Part shown: one piece after another, positions 31,857 through 42,823 of the stretch
How the letters are laid out: the number at the start of each line of letters is the position of its first letter
Numbering within the stretch: the stretch's first letter is position 1
NCBI RefSeq assembly: GCF_013394165.1
Contig: NZ_CP041330.1
Coordinates: 1,418,501-1,482,500 of the forward strand
Direction: 5' to 3'
Origin: Pseudoalteromonas sp. Scap06
GTDB taxonomy: Bacteria; Pseudomonadota; Gammaproteobacteria; Enterobacterales; Alteromonadaceae
Length of the DNA stretch: 64,000 nucleotides
The notes under the pieces: model-generated
The model's input: the letters and a program-made list of their open reading frames with translations, nothing else
Database searches by the model: none
What the model was told of the DNA's origin: nothing
Program-made: the position numbers and the translations under genes

Positions 31857-32482
31857 TGAAAAAATTAAGTAGTTTATTATTGGTATTGGGCAGTTTAGTT
31901 GCTATGCCAAGTTTTGCTGACGACAGCCAAGCATTACAAGATAAGTTATCGACCTTAAAAAGCTTTAAAGCACAATTTAAACAAAACGTAACCGACGGTG
32001 AAGGCCAACTGGTAATGCAAGGCCAAGGCAATATTGCGCTGCAACAGCCATTGATGATTCGCTGGCAGCAAACTAACCCAGACGACACGTTATTTGTGTC
32101 AAACGGCGATAAAACCTATTACTTTGATAGCTTTGCTGAGCAAGTAACCATCATGAAAACCAGCGGTTTAATTGACTCTACACCGTTTATATTGCTCACC
32201 TCTAAAGACCCTGCGCAATGGGAAAAATACAGCGTGCTTGCCACCGATTTAGGCTTTAGCATTACCCCAAATAAAGGCGTTGAAAGCCAAGTAGAGCAGC
32301 TTGATATTACTTTTGCTGATAACGAGCAGGGGCTTGCAAAACTGGTGGTTAAAGATAACTCAGGCCAGCTATCTGCGTTTACATTTAGCAATGCACAGGT
32401 TAATACTGAGCTTGATAAAACAACTTTTGAATTTACCCCGCCAGCGGGTGTAGAAATAGACGATCAGAGTAACGGTGAGTAA
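31856..32482 (+). CDS. lolA: Outer-membrane lipoprotein carrier protein LolA
   Basis: A 208-residue periplasmic chaperone that ferries lipoproteins to LolB. The signal peptide is [15 protein letters not shown]. The mature fold starts [17 protein letters not shown] and contains the family pattern [15 protein letters not shown]. It is translationally coupled to ftsK (TAATG overlap) and to rarA (8-bp overlap). Confidence 0.95.
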   Translation: MKKLSSLLLVLGSLVAMPSFADDSQALQDKLSTLKSFKAQFKQNVTDGEGQLVMQGQGNIALQQPLMIRWQQTNPDDTLFVSNGDKTYYFDSFAEQVTIMKTSGLIDSTPFILLTSKDPAQWEKYSVLATDLGFSITPNKGVESQVEQLDITFADNEQGLAKLVVKDNSGQLSAFTFSNAQVNTELDKTTFEFTPPAGVEIDDQSNGE

Positions 32483-33818
32483 TTTAGGTTTTAACTTTGG
32501 GCCCGATGTACGCCCACTCGCTGCGCGTATGCGCCCTTTATCGCTAAACGATTACATAGGGCAGCAGCATTTACTAAGTAGCGATAAACCGCTGCATCAA
32601 GCCATTGTTGCAGGGCGTTGCCATAGTTTAATTTTATGGGGGCCGCCAGGGGTGGGTAAAACTACGCTCGCGCAAATTATTGCCAATCATGCCGATGCTG
32701 AACTAATTCAAATGTCGGCAGTAACGGCGGGCGTAAAAGATATACGCGATAGCGTAACCCAAGCGCGCGATAACTTACAAAGCCGCGGCCAGCGTACTCT
32801 AATGTTTGTTGACGAAGTTCACCGCTTTAATAAATCTCAGCAAGATGCGTTTTTACCGCATATTGAAGATGGCACTTTTATATTTGTAGGCGCGACCACC
32901 GAAAACCCCTCGTTTGCGCTTAATAATGCGATTTTGTCTCGTGCAAGGGTATATGTTTTAAAATCCTTGCAGGAAAGCGATTTATACACGGTAATTGAGC
33001 GTGCACTTAAACAAGATGAGCAATTAAGCCAAAAACACATCGTGATTGCAGATAACGCCAAACAGGCGCTATGCCAAGCAAGTGGTGGCGATGCTCGTAA
33101 AGTGCTTAATTTACTCGAGCAAGCAGTCGATTTAACCACTGAGCAAAACGGCCAATTTCATGTTGACGAACAGGTACTCAGCCAAGTACTCCCTTCGCAT
33201 TTAGCGAAATACGATAAAGGCGGCGATGAATTTTACGATTTAATTTCGGCGTTTCATAAATCAGTGCGAGGCAGTTCACCCGATGGTGCGCTTTATTGGT
33301 ACTGCCGTATTTTAGCCGGTGGCGGCGACCCGCTTTATGTTGCAAGGCGCTTATTAGCGATTGCCACTGAAGATATTGGCAACGCCGATCCGCGCGCGAT
33401 GGAAGTGGCTTTAAACGCATGGGATATTTTTCAGCGTGTTGGCCCCAGTGAAGGCGAGCGCGCAATTGCACAGGCCACCTTGTATTTAGCCAGCGCACCT
33501 AAAAGCAATGCGGTTTATATGGCGTTTAACCAAGCTAAAGACGATGCTAAAAATCAGCCAAGCTACCCAGTGCCAGAGCATTTACGCAATGCCCCCACTA
33601 ATTTAATGAAAGACTTAGGTTATGGCGCAGAGTATCGATATGCGCATAATGAAGAAGGCGCATTTGCTGCTGGCGAAAAATACCTACCGCCAGAAATGGA
33701 TGGCAAACAATACTACCAGCCAAGTGATCGTGGACTTGAGCAAAAAATTAAACAAAAGCTCGATTATTTAAAAGAGCGCGACGCGCAAAGCCCAGTAAAA
33801 CGTTATGAGCATGATTAA
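32475..33818 (+). CDS. rarA: Replication-associated recombination protein RarA
   Basis: A 447-residue AAA+ ATPase of the RarA/MgsA/WRNIP1 family that acts at stalled replication forks. It starts at GTG 32475 inside lolA. Motifs: Walker [10 protein letters not shown], Walker [10 protein letters not shown], and the C-terminal tetramerisation domain with [14 protein letters not shown]. Its 3' end overlaps crcB by 14 bp. Confidence 0.96.
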   Translation: MSNLGFNFGPDVRPLAARMRPLSLNDYIGQQHLLSSDKPLHQAIVAGRCHSLILWGPPGVGKTTLAQIIANHADAELIQMSAVTAGVKDIRDSVTQARDNLQSRGQRTLMFVDEVHRFNKSQQDAFLPHIEDGTFIFVGATTENPSFALNNAILSRARVYVLKSLQESDLYTVIERALKQDEQLSQKHIVIADNAKQALCQASGGDARKVLNLLEQAVDLTTEQNGQFHVDEQVLSQVLPSHLAKYDKGGDEFYDLISAFHKSVRGSSPDGALYWYCRILAGGGDPLYVARRLLAIATEDIGNADPRAMEVALNAWDIFQRVGPSEGERAIAQATLYLASAPKSNAVYMAFNQAKDDAKNQPSYPVPEHLRNAPTNLMKDLGYGAEYRYAHNEEGAFAAGEKYLPPEMDGKQYYQPSDRGLEQKIKQKLDYLKERDAQSPVKRYEHD

Positions 33819-34191
33819 ACTTTACATGATGATAGCTCTTGGCGGAGCCTCAGGAGCCTGTTTACGGTTTTTTATTAGCGAAACCATGCTAAAACTCCTC
33901 GGTAGGGGATTCCCTTTTGGTACGTTGACGGTTAATATTCTGGGTTCATTGTTGATGGGCATTTTGTACGGTTTAATCGATAAGCAGGTTATTGCCGTTA
34001 GTCCCGCTAAAACCCTCATCGGAATTGGCTTTTTAGGTGCGTTAACCACCTTTTCAACATTCTCAATGGATTCGTTGTTGTTATTACAACAAGGTCACTT
34101 TATTAAAATGGCCCTCAATATCATCTTAAACGTGATGGTGTGTATTTTTATGGCTTGGCTGGGCCTTCAGCTAGTAATGCAAAAAGGTTAA
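33805..34191 (+). CDS. crcB: Fluoride efflux transporter CrcB/Fluc
   Basis: A 128-residue four-helix membrane protein that forms dual-topology dimeric fluoride channels. Signature segments are [27 protein letters not shown] and [17 protein letters not shown] single full-length gene implies a homodimer. It is embedded between rarA and serS with an overlap and a 9-bp gap. No fluoride riboswitch is visible in the adjoining sequence, so it seems constitutively expressed with the operon. Confidence 0.95.
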   Translation: MSMIKLYMMIALGGASGACLRFFISETMLKLLGRGFPFGTLTVNILGSLLMGILYGLIDKQVIAVSPAKTLIGIGFLGALTTFSTFSMDSLLLLQQGHFIKMALNIILNVMVCIFMAWLGLQLVMQKG

Positions 34192-35505
<1,314 letters not shown>

Positions 35506-35545
35506 AGTACTAGCTGTCAGTTTTTAGCTATAAGCTTTAAGAAAG

Positions 35546-35578
35546 AAAGCCGCTGTTTTAACAAACAGCGGCTTTTTT
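35546..35578 (+). terminator. serS operon terminator
   Basis: GCCGCTGTTT-TAAC-AAACAGCGGC with a following run of six T residues, 40 bp past the serS stop. It marks the end of the core segment. Confidence 0.92.
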
Positions 35579-36004
35579 ATGGGTAAAAGGTTCGAGGTTA
35601 AAGGTAAAAGTATAGAAATAAAGAGTTGTGAGATTAATTCGGTGTGAAACTCACCGCGTAGGAATAGGCTTTAGCGCGTTCAATCTGTCTGTTCTTATTA
35701 TCGGTTTACAGAAATCATAGCTAAAAAAGGTGATCTCACAGCGTAAATTTACAAAAACAAACACTGTATATAGACCTGTTTTGTATTTTGTCTAATATTA
35801 CTGATCTCTACCATTATTGTGTATTTTTGCATTTGTAAAACATCAGACTAAGTCAACTAATTCTTTACACCTGTTTATTTGAGGGCTAAGGTGAATGTAT
35901 TGTGATACATGGACATTTTTGGTTTATAAAGCGACAAATGTTGTATACAAATTGTTCTGCTTTCAATGTGCAATATTTGTATAAAATATCAAAAGGAGTT
36001 ATTG
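35579..36004. other. AT-rich entry to the accessory island
   Basis: About 425 bp without a supported gene. It separates the compact serS operon from a run of AT-rich decayed genes. No tRNA, attachment site or long repeat was recognised. Confidence 0.4.
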
Positions 36005-36540
36005 ATGAATAAAAATAAAGTAGGTATGCGCTACTCTTTACCGAAAAATTCGAGTGAAGCTATGAGGAAGTTAGCTGAAATATTAAAGGTACCAACACAT
36101 AAATTAATTGGGGATAAAGACCAAATAGTAATGACTATGAGTGGACCATTTTGTACCGACAATTAAATCGTTTAGATAAAATGTCAGTAATGAGGATGAT
36201 TCAAGATTTATCTTATCCACAATTACAATATGAGCTTAGAGTTAAATGTTTAGACTCAGTAGTTAAACCACAATGGGCTGAGTGATACTTAACAAATGAA
36301 GAGTTAAAAGAAGTTTTAGATTTTCACAGCCAACTCAATAGGTGGTCAAGCTTGCTGGGGGAAAATCCTGGAGCGTATGGTGTCGGCGGTTCTGTATGGA
36401 GTATCGCTAAACAGGGGGCATCAACTGGGAATGTAACTGTTTTAATAGCTTCGCTGATACTTATCGGTGCCCATGAGTTTTCTTATAGCGAGACCCAGAA
36501 GTACTCTAATGAATTAGAGCGACGTAAAGTTTTAAATTAA
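36005..36540 (+). pseudogene. Decayed gene of unknown function (frameshift and in-frame TGA)
   Basis: A start ATG at 36005 follows an excellent AAAGGAG site and opens MNKNKVGMRYSLPKNSSEAM, but this frame ends at 36166. Coding resumes without a gap in the -1 frame (LYRQLNRLDKMSVMRMIQDL), is stopped by TGA at 36283-36285 (context QWAE*YLTNEE), and continues in the same frame to 36540. A parsimonious reading is one gene of about 178 codons with a one-base frameshift and a Trp-to-stop change. The C-terminal part has a hydrophobic segment (VTVLIASLILIGAHEF). I do not recognise the family. AT-rich, unlike the upstream core genes. Confidence 0.6.
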
Positions 36541-36548
36541 GGAAGAAC

Positions 36549-36914
36549 ATGAATCATATTAAAACTTGCAGCTTCTTTGCAATTCTTTACACAATGCTAA
36601 TATTTTTTGGTGTATTTATTCATTCTATTTTAAAGATAACACCTGAAGTAGGTTTAAATATTGTAGCGTTAATTGCTACAACTTATGTGGTTATTAAGCT
36701 TAAATATATAAACTTTTTTGAAAGTAAATTACAACTTCTTTTCTCTATATTTGGTGGAGGGTTGACAATTATAACTGCTTACCTGTTGGCTGTTATATTT
36801 AATAGTTTTACTCAGCCGACCATAAATGAAGGGGTTGTGCTTTTTGTTTTCAATACATTAGTTATTTATCTAACCATTCAAGTAGTGATCAAAAAAAACA
36901 TAATAAGGCAATAA
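36549..36914 (+). CDS. Small membrane protein, unknown
   Basis: A 121-residue protein with four hydrophobic segments (about 9-30, 34-52, 60-84 and 95-115), starting at ATG 36549 behind GGAAG and 8 bp after the preceding decayed gene. The spacing suggests it was cotranscribed with it. There is no recognisable family. Its composition is AT-rich. It could be an immunity-like or accessory membrane partner of the decayed gene, but nothing in the sequence shows this. Confidence 0.55.
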   Translation: MNHIKTCSFFAILYTMLIFFGVFIHSILKITPEVGLNIVALIATTYVVIKLKYINFFESKLQLLFSIFGGGLTIITAYLLAVIFNSFTQPTINEGVVLFVFNTLVIYLTIQVVIKKNIIRQ

Positions 36915-37115
36915 AGTCGGATTTGTAACAGTTTGCTCGGTTTCACTTCGATTAACATTTTAGCAAACTGTTACTCACCTCTTATTGCGGCGTTGAGGCT
37001 GAAGAATTACTCTTTCTAGGTACGTATCTTACTACATTTAATTGATTGTTTTTTAAATTTAAATTCATTTGTTAGCTGTGATCTAATAGGTATTATTCAC
37101 CTACGGTAAACCGTT

Positions 37116-37331
37116 ATGGCTAACCACTAGCCTGACTTACCCTGTCAAAATGAATTCATTCCTATCAATTTCGATGAGCAAATTTTGTCTGACATATTAG
37201 AATATGCACTTTGTTATATTATCGAAAATAAACTCGACTTGTCGGGCTTTGACGCGTGGTATAACAACGATAAAACGGGTGCAGCGGCGTATCCGCCCAC
37301 GGTGATGTTAAAGATTATTTTACTCGGTTAA
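37116..37331 (+). pseudogene. IS1182-like transposase N-terminal remnant
   Basis: The frame from 37116 reads MANH, a TAG stop, then QNEFIPINFDEQILSDILEY and KLDLSGFDAWYNNDKTGA, ending LKIILLG and TAA. This matches the N-terminal DUF772 region of IS1182-family transposases (FIPVDF-EQ-LPGTFEYAL). Only about 70 of roughly 450 codons remain and there is an internal stop. Confidence 0.75.
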
Positions 37332-37629
37332 GAATAAACTAGACACCCACTCTAATTTTTGCAGTTTGGCGAACTAAGTACTAGGCCTTCATCAGTGTGA
37401 AAACAAGCTTGGTGTCTTATAGCAATCGCAAGAAAGCGTCAAGTAAGCTTGGTTGATACAAAGTACTACCACTGTATATCACGTTGTGTTCGGCGTGCTT
37501 TTTTGTGCGGTGAAGACCATTTTACTGGTCACTCTTTTGAGCATCGCAGAGGGTGGGTTGAAGACAAATTCCTTGAGTTAGCCAAAATATTTTGTATTGA
37601 CGTCTGTGCTTATGCCGTTATGAGTAACC

Positions 37630-37700
37630 AGCAAAATGTTGGAACATTTTACAACAGCGCAGTTGGCCCGGAGGGCGGAAGGCAGGATGCCTGAAGTACA
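37630..37700. repeat. Short GC-rich insert inside the transposase remnant
   Basis: This insert replaces the HUH region of the transposase frame. It contains GTTG...CAAC arms around 37638-37655 and a GGCAGGATGCC core that resembles the GGCAGGACGCC core of the element interrupting the tRNA gene at about 3.9 kb. Confidence 0.5.
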
Positions 37701-37970
37701 TGCATTTAGTGTTGTATGTAGATGACAAAAAAGCGAACAGACTGAATGATAAAGCGATTGTTATTCGCTGGCACAAGCTGTGTAAAGGTACTGTCCTTAC
37801 GCAAAAGTACATACAGGGTGAGAAGCTAAGTAAAGCTGAACTTATCTTTTTTAATAAAACAGTAAAGGAATATCGAGAGCGCCTATCAAGTCTTAGCTGG
37901 TTTATGCGGTTGTTAAATGAAGACATTGCGCGCAGGGCAAATAAAGAAGATAACTGCACAGGTAGGTTTT

Positions 37971-38039
37971 ATTCGCTGCCATCCATGGCTCTCACCCTTC
38001 GGGCTGCCTAACGGCATTCAAATTTATTCCCTATAAATA
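37971..38039. repeat. Second short insert inside the transposase remnant
   Basis: About 70 bp separate the expected contiguous residues GRF and WEGRF. The insert holds the GC-rich palindromic stretch GCCATCCATGGCTCTCACCC and then an AT-rich tail. Confidence 0.5.
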
Positions 38040-38644
38040 TATGGGAAGGGCGGTTTAGGTCACAAGCACTTCTTGATGAAGCCGCACTTTCGGCCTGCAT
38101 GGCGTATGTCGACTTAAACCCAATCAGAGCTAAAATGGCTAACACCCCAGAAGAATCTGACCATACCAGCGCCCAACTACGCTTAACATGTGCAAAGAAA
38201 ACAACCAAAACAACTGCTCCGATTTGCAGGTATGTCACGTCAAGTTATGCCAAAAGGGATGCCGTTTGAGTTAAAGTCGTACCTTGAACTTGTTGAGCTA
38301 ACTGGACGAATAATTCGAGAAGATAAACACGGCCATATTGATAACACCCAACTTCCTTTACTGGAAAGACTCAATATATCTCCTGAAAACTGGTTAAAAC
38401 TCACCACACAATTTACACGCGTATTTCACGGCGCAGTTGGCAGGGGGACCTCGCAAGCTAGTTATTGTGAAAATTTGAAACTGCATCATGCGATTATTTT
38501 TATGCGTGGAATTTAGATTTAAGAGTAATAATTGCTTATTTACTGGGTGAAATAAAATTAACGTAGCCGTAAAGCATTAATAATTGACCTAAAAAGTAAA
38601 TCTAATAATACAGCTTTGCTTGTTAAATTAGAGTTGGTGTGAAT

Positions 38645-38724
38645 TTAGTTGGTTTTCTAACAGCTCTTGAACCACCTTTCTTTTAAATTCCTCTGTAAGT
38701 TTACGAAACACTTTTTACTTTCAT
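38645..38724 (-). pseudogene. IS3-type orfA N-terminal remnant
   Basis: On the minus strand an ATG at 38724 follows a TAGGAG site and begins MKVK; after a one-base slip the frame reads KVFRKLTEEFKRKVVQELLE, the hallmark start of IS3/IS150-type OrfA helix-turn-helix proteins. Only about 25 codons are recognisable. Confidence 0.5.
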
Positions 38725-39029
38725 TACATCTTACTCCTAAATATATGTCTACTTTTATGGAGTCAGATCACCACTACAGTGCTGGGATCAAATTTGAACC
38801 AAAGCGGAAAGCCTTGGTGTGAGAAGATTTACTTTTATTGAATTATTTATTGTAACTGTATAAGATATAATTATTTAATATTTAAGGATATTTAATGAAA
38901 GTATGAACTCGGGCCTGTAGAGTATATTATACCTCACAGTATTGAAATAGGGGCTATGGATAGCGATAACCTTTGAGAAGAAGGTGAGTCACTCTGTTTG
39001 TATTTTTGGTTAAATTTGAACATAATTAT
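38725..39029. other. AT-rich spacer before the BNR-4 gene
   Basis: No gene is supported. A GAAGAAGGTGAG stretch near 38977 looks like a ribosome binding site but is too far from the next ATG. Confidence 0.35.
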
Positions 39030-40373
39030 ATGATTTTTTTTTTAAGTACACTGATTTCACTTGTCTTTTTTAGTTTTACTCACCCTTGTTACAGTAAAGA
39101 AATTACAAATATGGGGGGCGGAAGAAACCCTTGGCACCCTAGCCATATCATAGGTAACGCAGGAATGTATTATGACGGTGTTACATACTTTGTATTTCAG
39201 TCAGGAGGATCTCAGAATTGGCTTGACCCTGCAATAATGTCTTTTTCACATAAAAATAACACAATAAGTGGACCTTATAAAATAGGAGATAATAAGTTAG
39301 CTAAACTAAATGATATGCATGGTTCTCCAGCATTAACAATAGATAGTGGGGGCTATCTCCATGTTGTATACGGTGGGCATGGCTTTGTAAATAATGGTGA
39401 GATGGTTCATGCAATTTCAAAACGTCCTAAAGATCCAAGAGAGTGGAGATATATAAAAAATATTGATCCAAACACAACCTATCCAAACCTAAATAAAATT
39501 AATGATGGGACAATTATTTATAGTTATCGTTCTGGAGGACATAGAGATTCTTGGTTAGTGTCATACTCAATAAACCAAGGAGAGACTTTCGAAAACACAG
39601 AAGAGGTACTGAGCTCAGGGAAAATAAGGTTTGATGAGAAATATTTTCTTAAGGAGAACAATCTATCTTTCTGGAAATCTATTAATCAATCATACTATTA
39701 TGACAGTTGGTATGCTTCCTTTTTTTCTGGAAGTAACGACTCAGTCCACATGCTTTTTAGGTATCACGCTTGCGCGAATGATTTTGGTACAGATTATCAT
39801 AATGAGAGAAGAGTTAATTTATATTATGCTCGGCGTGATAAAGATGGGCACTGGTATAATATTTCAGGAAAGAAGCTATCTTTACCCATAAGCAGAGAGT
39901 ATGCAAATAGAAATAATATTATTTGGAAGTCTGAAGTTATTAAGGGTAAAGGTAAATTACAAGGCGCTGTATTTTCACATTTAACAACGGATATCTCAGG
40001 GAATCCTTATATTAGTTTAATGTCAGGTACTGCTCAGTGGAGAAAAGAATTAGAGAATAAATATGTTGGTATTGGTAACTTAGAGGTTGGGAAGTTTGTT
40101 TTTAAAATGGCACCAGACATAGGTGTGATTAAAGTACTAGGCAAGAACACTTTAGAGTTACAGTCAGATGATGGGAAATATATTACTACATCGCAAGGAG
40201 ACGAATGGTCTACGGGTATAAGAAACATTAGCTTGCCCATTAAAAGGTTAACTGAAATCAAAGATTCTCAGTCTGATGCTCGCTTTTTGGCACTAGAAAA
40301 AAAACCTTCTAAAGACTTAGAAAACGTAAAAATTTACCTATTAGGTGAGAATGGATTTATTTTCAAAAATTAG
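39030..40373 (+). CDS. Secreted BNR-4 repeat protein, candidate polysaccharide-active enzyme
   Basis: A 447-residue exported protein (signal peptide IFFLSTLISLVFFSFTHPCYS). The start ATG at 39030 is chosen over an upstream in-frame TTG because it gives a clean signal peptide, though its ribosome binding site is weak. The N-terminal half carries the BNR-4 propeller pattern: DMHGSPALTIDSGGYLHVVY, GHG, then TYPNLNKINDGTIIYSYRSG. This fold is shared by PL24/PL25 ulvan lyases and related seven-bladed propellers; whether it is a lyase, hydrolase or binding protein is not certain. AT-rich and isolated among decayed genes, consistent with horizontal acquisition. Confidence 0.72.
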   Translation: MIFFLSTLISLVFFSFTHPCYSKEITNMGGGRNPWHPSHIIGNAGMYYDGVTYFVFQSGGSQNWLDPAIMSFSHKNNTISGPYKIGDNKLAKLNDMHGSPALTIDSGGYLHVVYGGHGFVNNGEMVHAISKRPKDPREWRYIKNIDPNTTYPNLNKINDGTIIYSYRSGGHRDSWLVSYSINQGETFENTEEVLSSGKIRFDEKYFLKENNLSFWKSINQSYYYDSWYASFFSGSNDSVHMLFRYHACANDFGTDYHNERRVNLYYARRDKDGHWYNISGKKLSLPISREYANRNNIIWKSEVIKGKGKLQGAVFSHLTTDISGNPYISLMSGTAQWRKELENKYVGIGNLEVGKFVFKMAPDIGVIKVLGKNTLELQSDDGKYITTSQGDEWSTGIRNISLPIKRLTEIKDSQSDARFLALEKKPSKDLENVKIYLLGENGFIFKN

Positions 40374-40384
40374 TTCTTATGATG

Positions 40385-40411
40385 AGATCTGCTAGATTTT
40401 ACTAGAGATCT
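40385..40411 (+). terminator. Terminator after the BNR-4 gene
   Basis: AGATCT-G-CTAG and CTAG-AGATCT form a 10-bp stem with one bulged base, followed by AAAAAGTTTTTTT, 12 bp past the stop. Confidence 0.7.
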
Positions 40412-40515
40412 AAAAAGTTTTTTTCATTTGAAATTAGGATGATTGGCATATGTTCGAATGGAGTTAAAATATGTTTTATTAGTATGATATACCTAATAAA
40501 TTAAAGGAATTTCTG

Positions 40516-41055
40516 ATGTACTGATTATTTATAGTCCTAGCATTAATGTTAAGCTTTTCAAGTTCTGCAATTGAAAATGTTATATTTAATAAATACTATT
40601 TTCCAATTAACGATAGTTGGGAAACGATGAGAGTTTTAGAGAAAGATGAAGGTTTTGCCCTAGTCAATAGTCAAATGCAAACTTTGAGCATTAGAAAATT
40701 TGATAACAATGACTCATTGATCACTTTAGAAGATGGAAGTACAATTCCTCTAGTTGATATACATTTAGACAGCCTAACAAATTCAAATTCGGACATAGAA
40801 AGTAAAGTTTATAAGGAAATCAAGAATAGCTTCTCTAGAGTAAAAGAGATTCAAAACAAAACTAACTCCCTTACCTTATTCGTCGAAGTCAAGCCAGATT
40901 TAATTTATACACAAATTGCCTATTTATATTCAAAAGAAAATGGAATTTTTATTGGGATTACCTCAACAATACCTGAGAGAGATTTTTTAAAATTTTTAAA
41001 ATCAATCCACGAAAAAAATAAGGAAGTTAAATGTCAAATCCTATCGAGCAACTAG
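40516..41055 (+). pseudogene. Small secreted protein with a stop at codon 3
   Basis: An AAAGGA site 7 nt upstream points to ATG 40516 as the native start, but its third codon (40522-40524) is TGA. Continuing in frame gives a complete signal peptide (LFIVLALMLSFSSSA) and a mature domain of about 160 residues to 41055. Internal initiation at ATG 40546 would yield 169 residues with a truncated signal peptide. The family is unrecognised. Either the gene is newly dead, or it is expressed weakly by reinitiation. Confidence 0.6.
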
Positions 41056-41801
41056 ATAAATAAGATCAAGAAAACCTACAATTTATATTACAAAAAAACG
41101 TATCCTGAAAGTAGTGTCTTTAAAGAAAACAAGCCTTCGATTGAAACTCAAAAGTCTATATGCAAGCTCTTAAGACTAATACTTTTTGTAACAAAGCAAG
41201 GACAGCGCTTACTACTGAATTAGCTACAGTAGAACAGATATACAGGGGTAAGTTTAAAATGGTCGTCAATAAGGTTCTAAAAGAAATAAAAGGTCATTAT
41301 AAAGAAAATAACCTTAACTTTTTTATTTGCAATCAGGTAATAAAGTATAAAACCAAAGGGGTTACCCATTAGAAAGTTCCGATCAAGCAGGCAGCTGTGT
41401 TTCCTTGATCTTTTTATTCAAAAACCAAGTGTTCTTATTATTTAAACTCAATTTAAATATGACTACGCACCTAGTAATGACGTCGATTGGTGTGAATACG
41501 CACCAGTCACCCATATGAATTTAGGCAGTATAATTAAGCATTATTGATGATTAATTAATGCCCTTGGCTTTCGCCTCAGTCATCGTTTAGTACCGATGTC
41601 AGTCCAGTTTCTGCTGTGTTTACACACTGCGCTGTAACAATCCGGTGGTTTATGCTTGAACATAACCAACCCTTTGTGGCTCAAACATTGGGCATATCCA
41701 GTATTTAAAATATGAGCGGTTAACGTGCAGGCTCAATCAAATCTAGTGGTTTTACCAACCCCATTACTAGCTCAACACATTAACCTAATTTTTTATAGTC
41801 G
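41056..41801. other. Decayed AT-rich region
   Basis: No intact gene is supported. A 70-codon open frame at 41160-41372 has no ribosome binding site and no recognised family. A short frame around 41456-41547 reads KYDYAPSNDVDWCEYAPVTH and ends at TGA, and may be the tail of a lost gene. Both look like debris. Confidence 0.4.
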
Positions 41802-42820
41802 CTAAGTAAACGCCTTGTGTTCATCAAATGGGACATTATCTTTAAGCACGTGATAACAGGCTCTTGCGAGCTTATGCGCAACCGTTTTAATTGCGATAAC
41901 TTGGTTCGTTTTAGCCAGTTTTCGTTGATAATATTTTTTGATTGTCGGGTTGTACCGAATGGCAAAATTAGCGGCCTCAGTAAACGCCCACGCTAAATAA
42001 CGATTACCATTCTTCTGATTCGTAGCGCCTTTCTTCTTCCCATTGCTGTATTTTGCACTTTTAACGCAGCGACAATAGGAGGAGAAATTACCTGGACTAT
42101 CAAAACGTTTAATAGTGCCTGTCTCTAACATAATGGTCAGTGCTAAGGCATTCCCAATCCCATAAACTCAGGGGAGAGCGATGTTTGTTGTAAAATAGCG
42201 CTCTCTATTGCATTAATTTGCTGTTGGGCACAGCGTATTAATGAGAGGTTAGAAATGACTGACAGTGCAGTATTCATTGAGGTAAAGTCTGCGTGTACCT
42301 GCTCAGTATTAACGCCTTTTCTGATAGCGGCCATTTGTTTTATTTTGTTGCTACTGAGCTTGTATCCAAGATGACGCATGTAACAACTTTGCACTGATAA
42401 TAAGTTTTTTGTGGACTGTTGAACAATGTCCATTCGTTTACGCATTAAGTCTCGAACAGCCCTGAGCTCTCGAGGATAAATATAGCCCACAGGTAGAATG
42501 TTTAAACGTAGCATTTCAGCTAACCAACACGCATCACTGTGATCGTCTGCATATTTTAAGCATGAGTATTGTTGAATTGCCGCAGGGTTCGCTAAGTGAA
42601 GTGTAAACCCTTCATCCATTAAAGCATCGACTAACCAATACCAATTAAATGTTGATTCGACAACAAGCCTTATCAACTTATCTTTATAAGGACTTAGAAA
42701 AGATAAAATGACAGAAATGTCATTATTTAAACGCTTAACGGTAAGTGTTTCACCATGTTCATTAATGATAGCAATAACACAATTATTTGAATGCAAGTCA
42801 ATTCCACTACATAGTTTCAT
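41802..42820 (-). pseudogene. IS110-family transposase, frameshifted
   Basis: The N-terminal frame (42820 to 42143) has the RuvC-like DEDD domain: GIDLHS with Asp8, VVESTFNWYWL with the Glu, and YADDHSDACWLAEML with the later acidic residues. It runs to a stop at MGLGMP. The C-terminal Transposase_20 domain follows in another frame from about 42160 (GIGNALALTIMLETGTIKRF) to 41802. The usual LLTVPGIG junction is damaged, so a small deletion or indel near 42160 broke the gene. Bridge-RNA-guided recombination is known for this family. Confidence 0.88.
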
Positions 42821-42823
42821 ACC

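Larger units (their letters stand above)
37419..38516 (+). pseudogene. Y1-type (IS200-like) transposase, broken by two insertions and a frameshift
   Basis: Pieces of one transposase of about 320 residues occur in order: ARKRQVSLVDTKYYHC through CAYAVMSN (to about 37627), HLVLYVDDKKANRLND through NKEDNCTGRF (37702-37970), [20 protein letters not shown] (about 38040-38200), and [16 protein letters not shown] onward to 38516. Between the first and second pieces, and between the second and third, lie unrelated inserts of about 65-75 bp; a frameshift separates the last. The protein family is the large Y1 transposase common in Shewanella, Vibrio and Pseudoalteromonas. Confidence 0.85.

Noticed and set aside
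33700-33820. Fluoride riboswitch upstream of crcB
   Set aside because: crcB starts inside rarA and there is no noncoding leader for an aptamer.
36283-36285. Selenocysteine codon
   Set aside because: No SECIS-like hairpin directly after the TGA, an unrecognised family, and an accompanying frameshift favour decay.
41160-41372. 70-codon open frame as a gene
   Set aside because: It lacks a ribosome binding site and recognisable family, and lies in debris between two pseudogenes.
41456-41547. Short frame with a repeated YAP motif as a gene
   Set aside because: It is only about 30 codons, without a start or ribosome binding site; kept only as possible debris.
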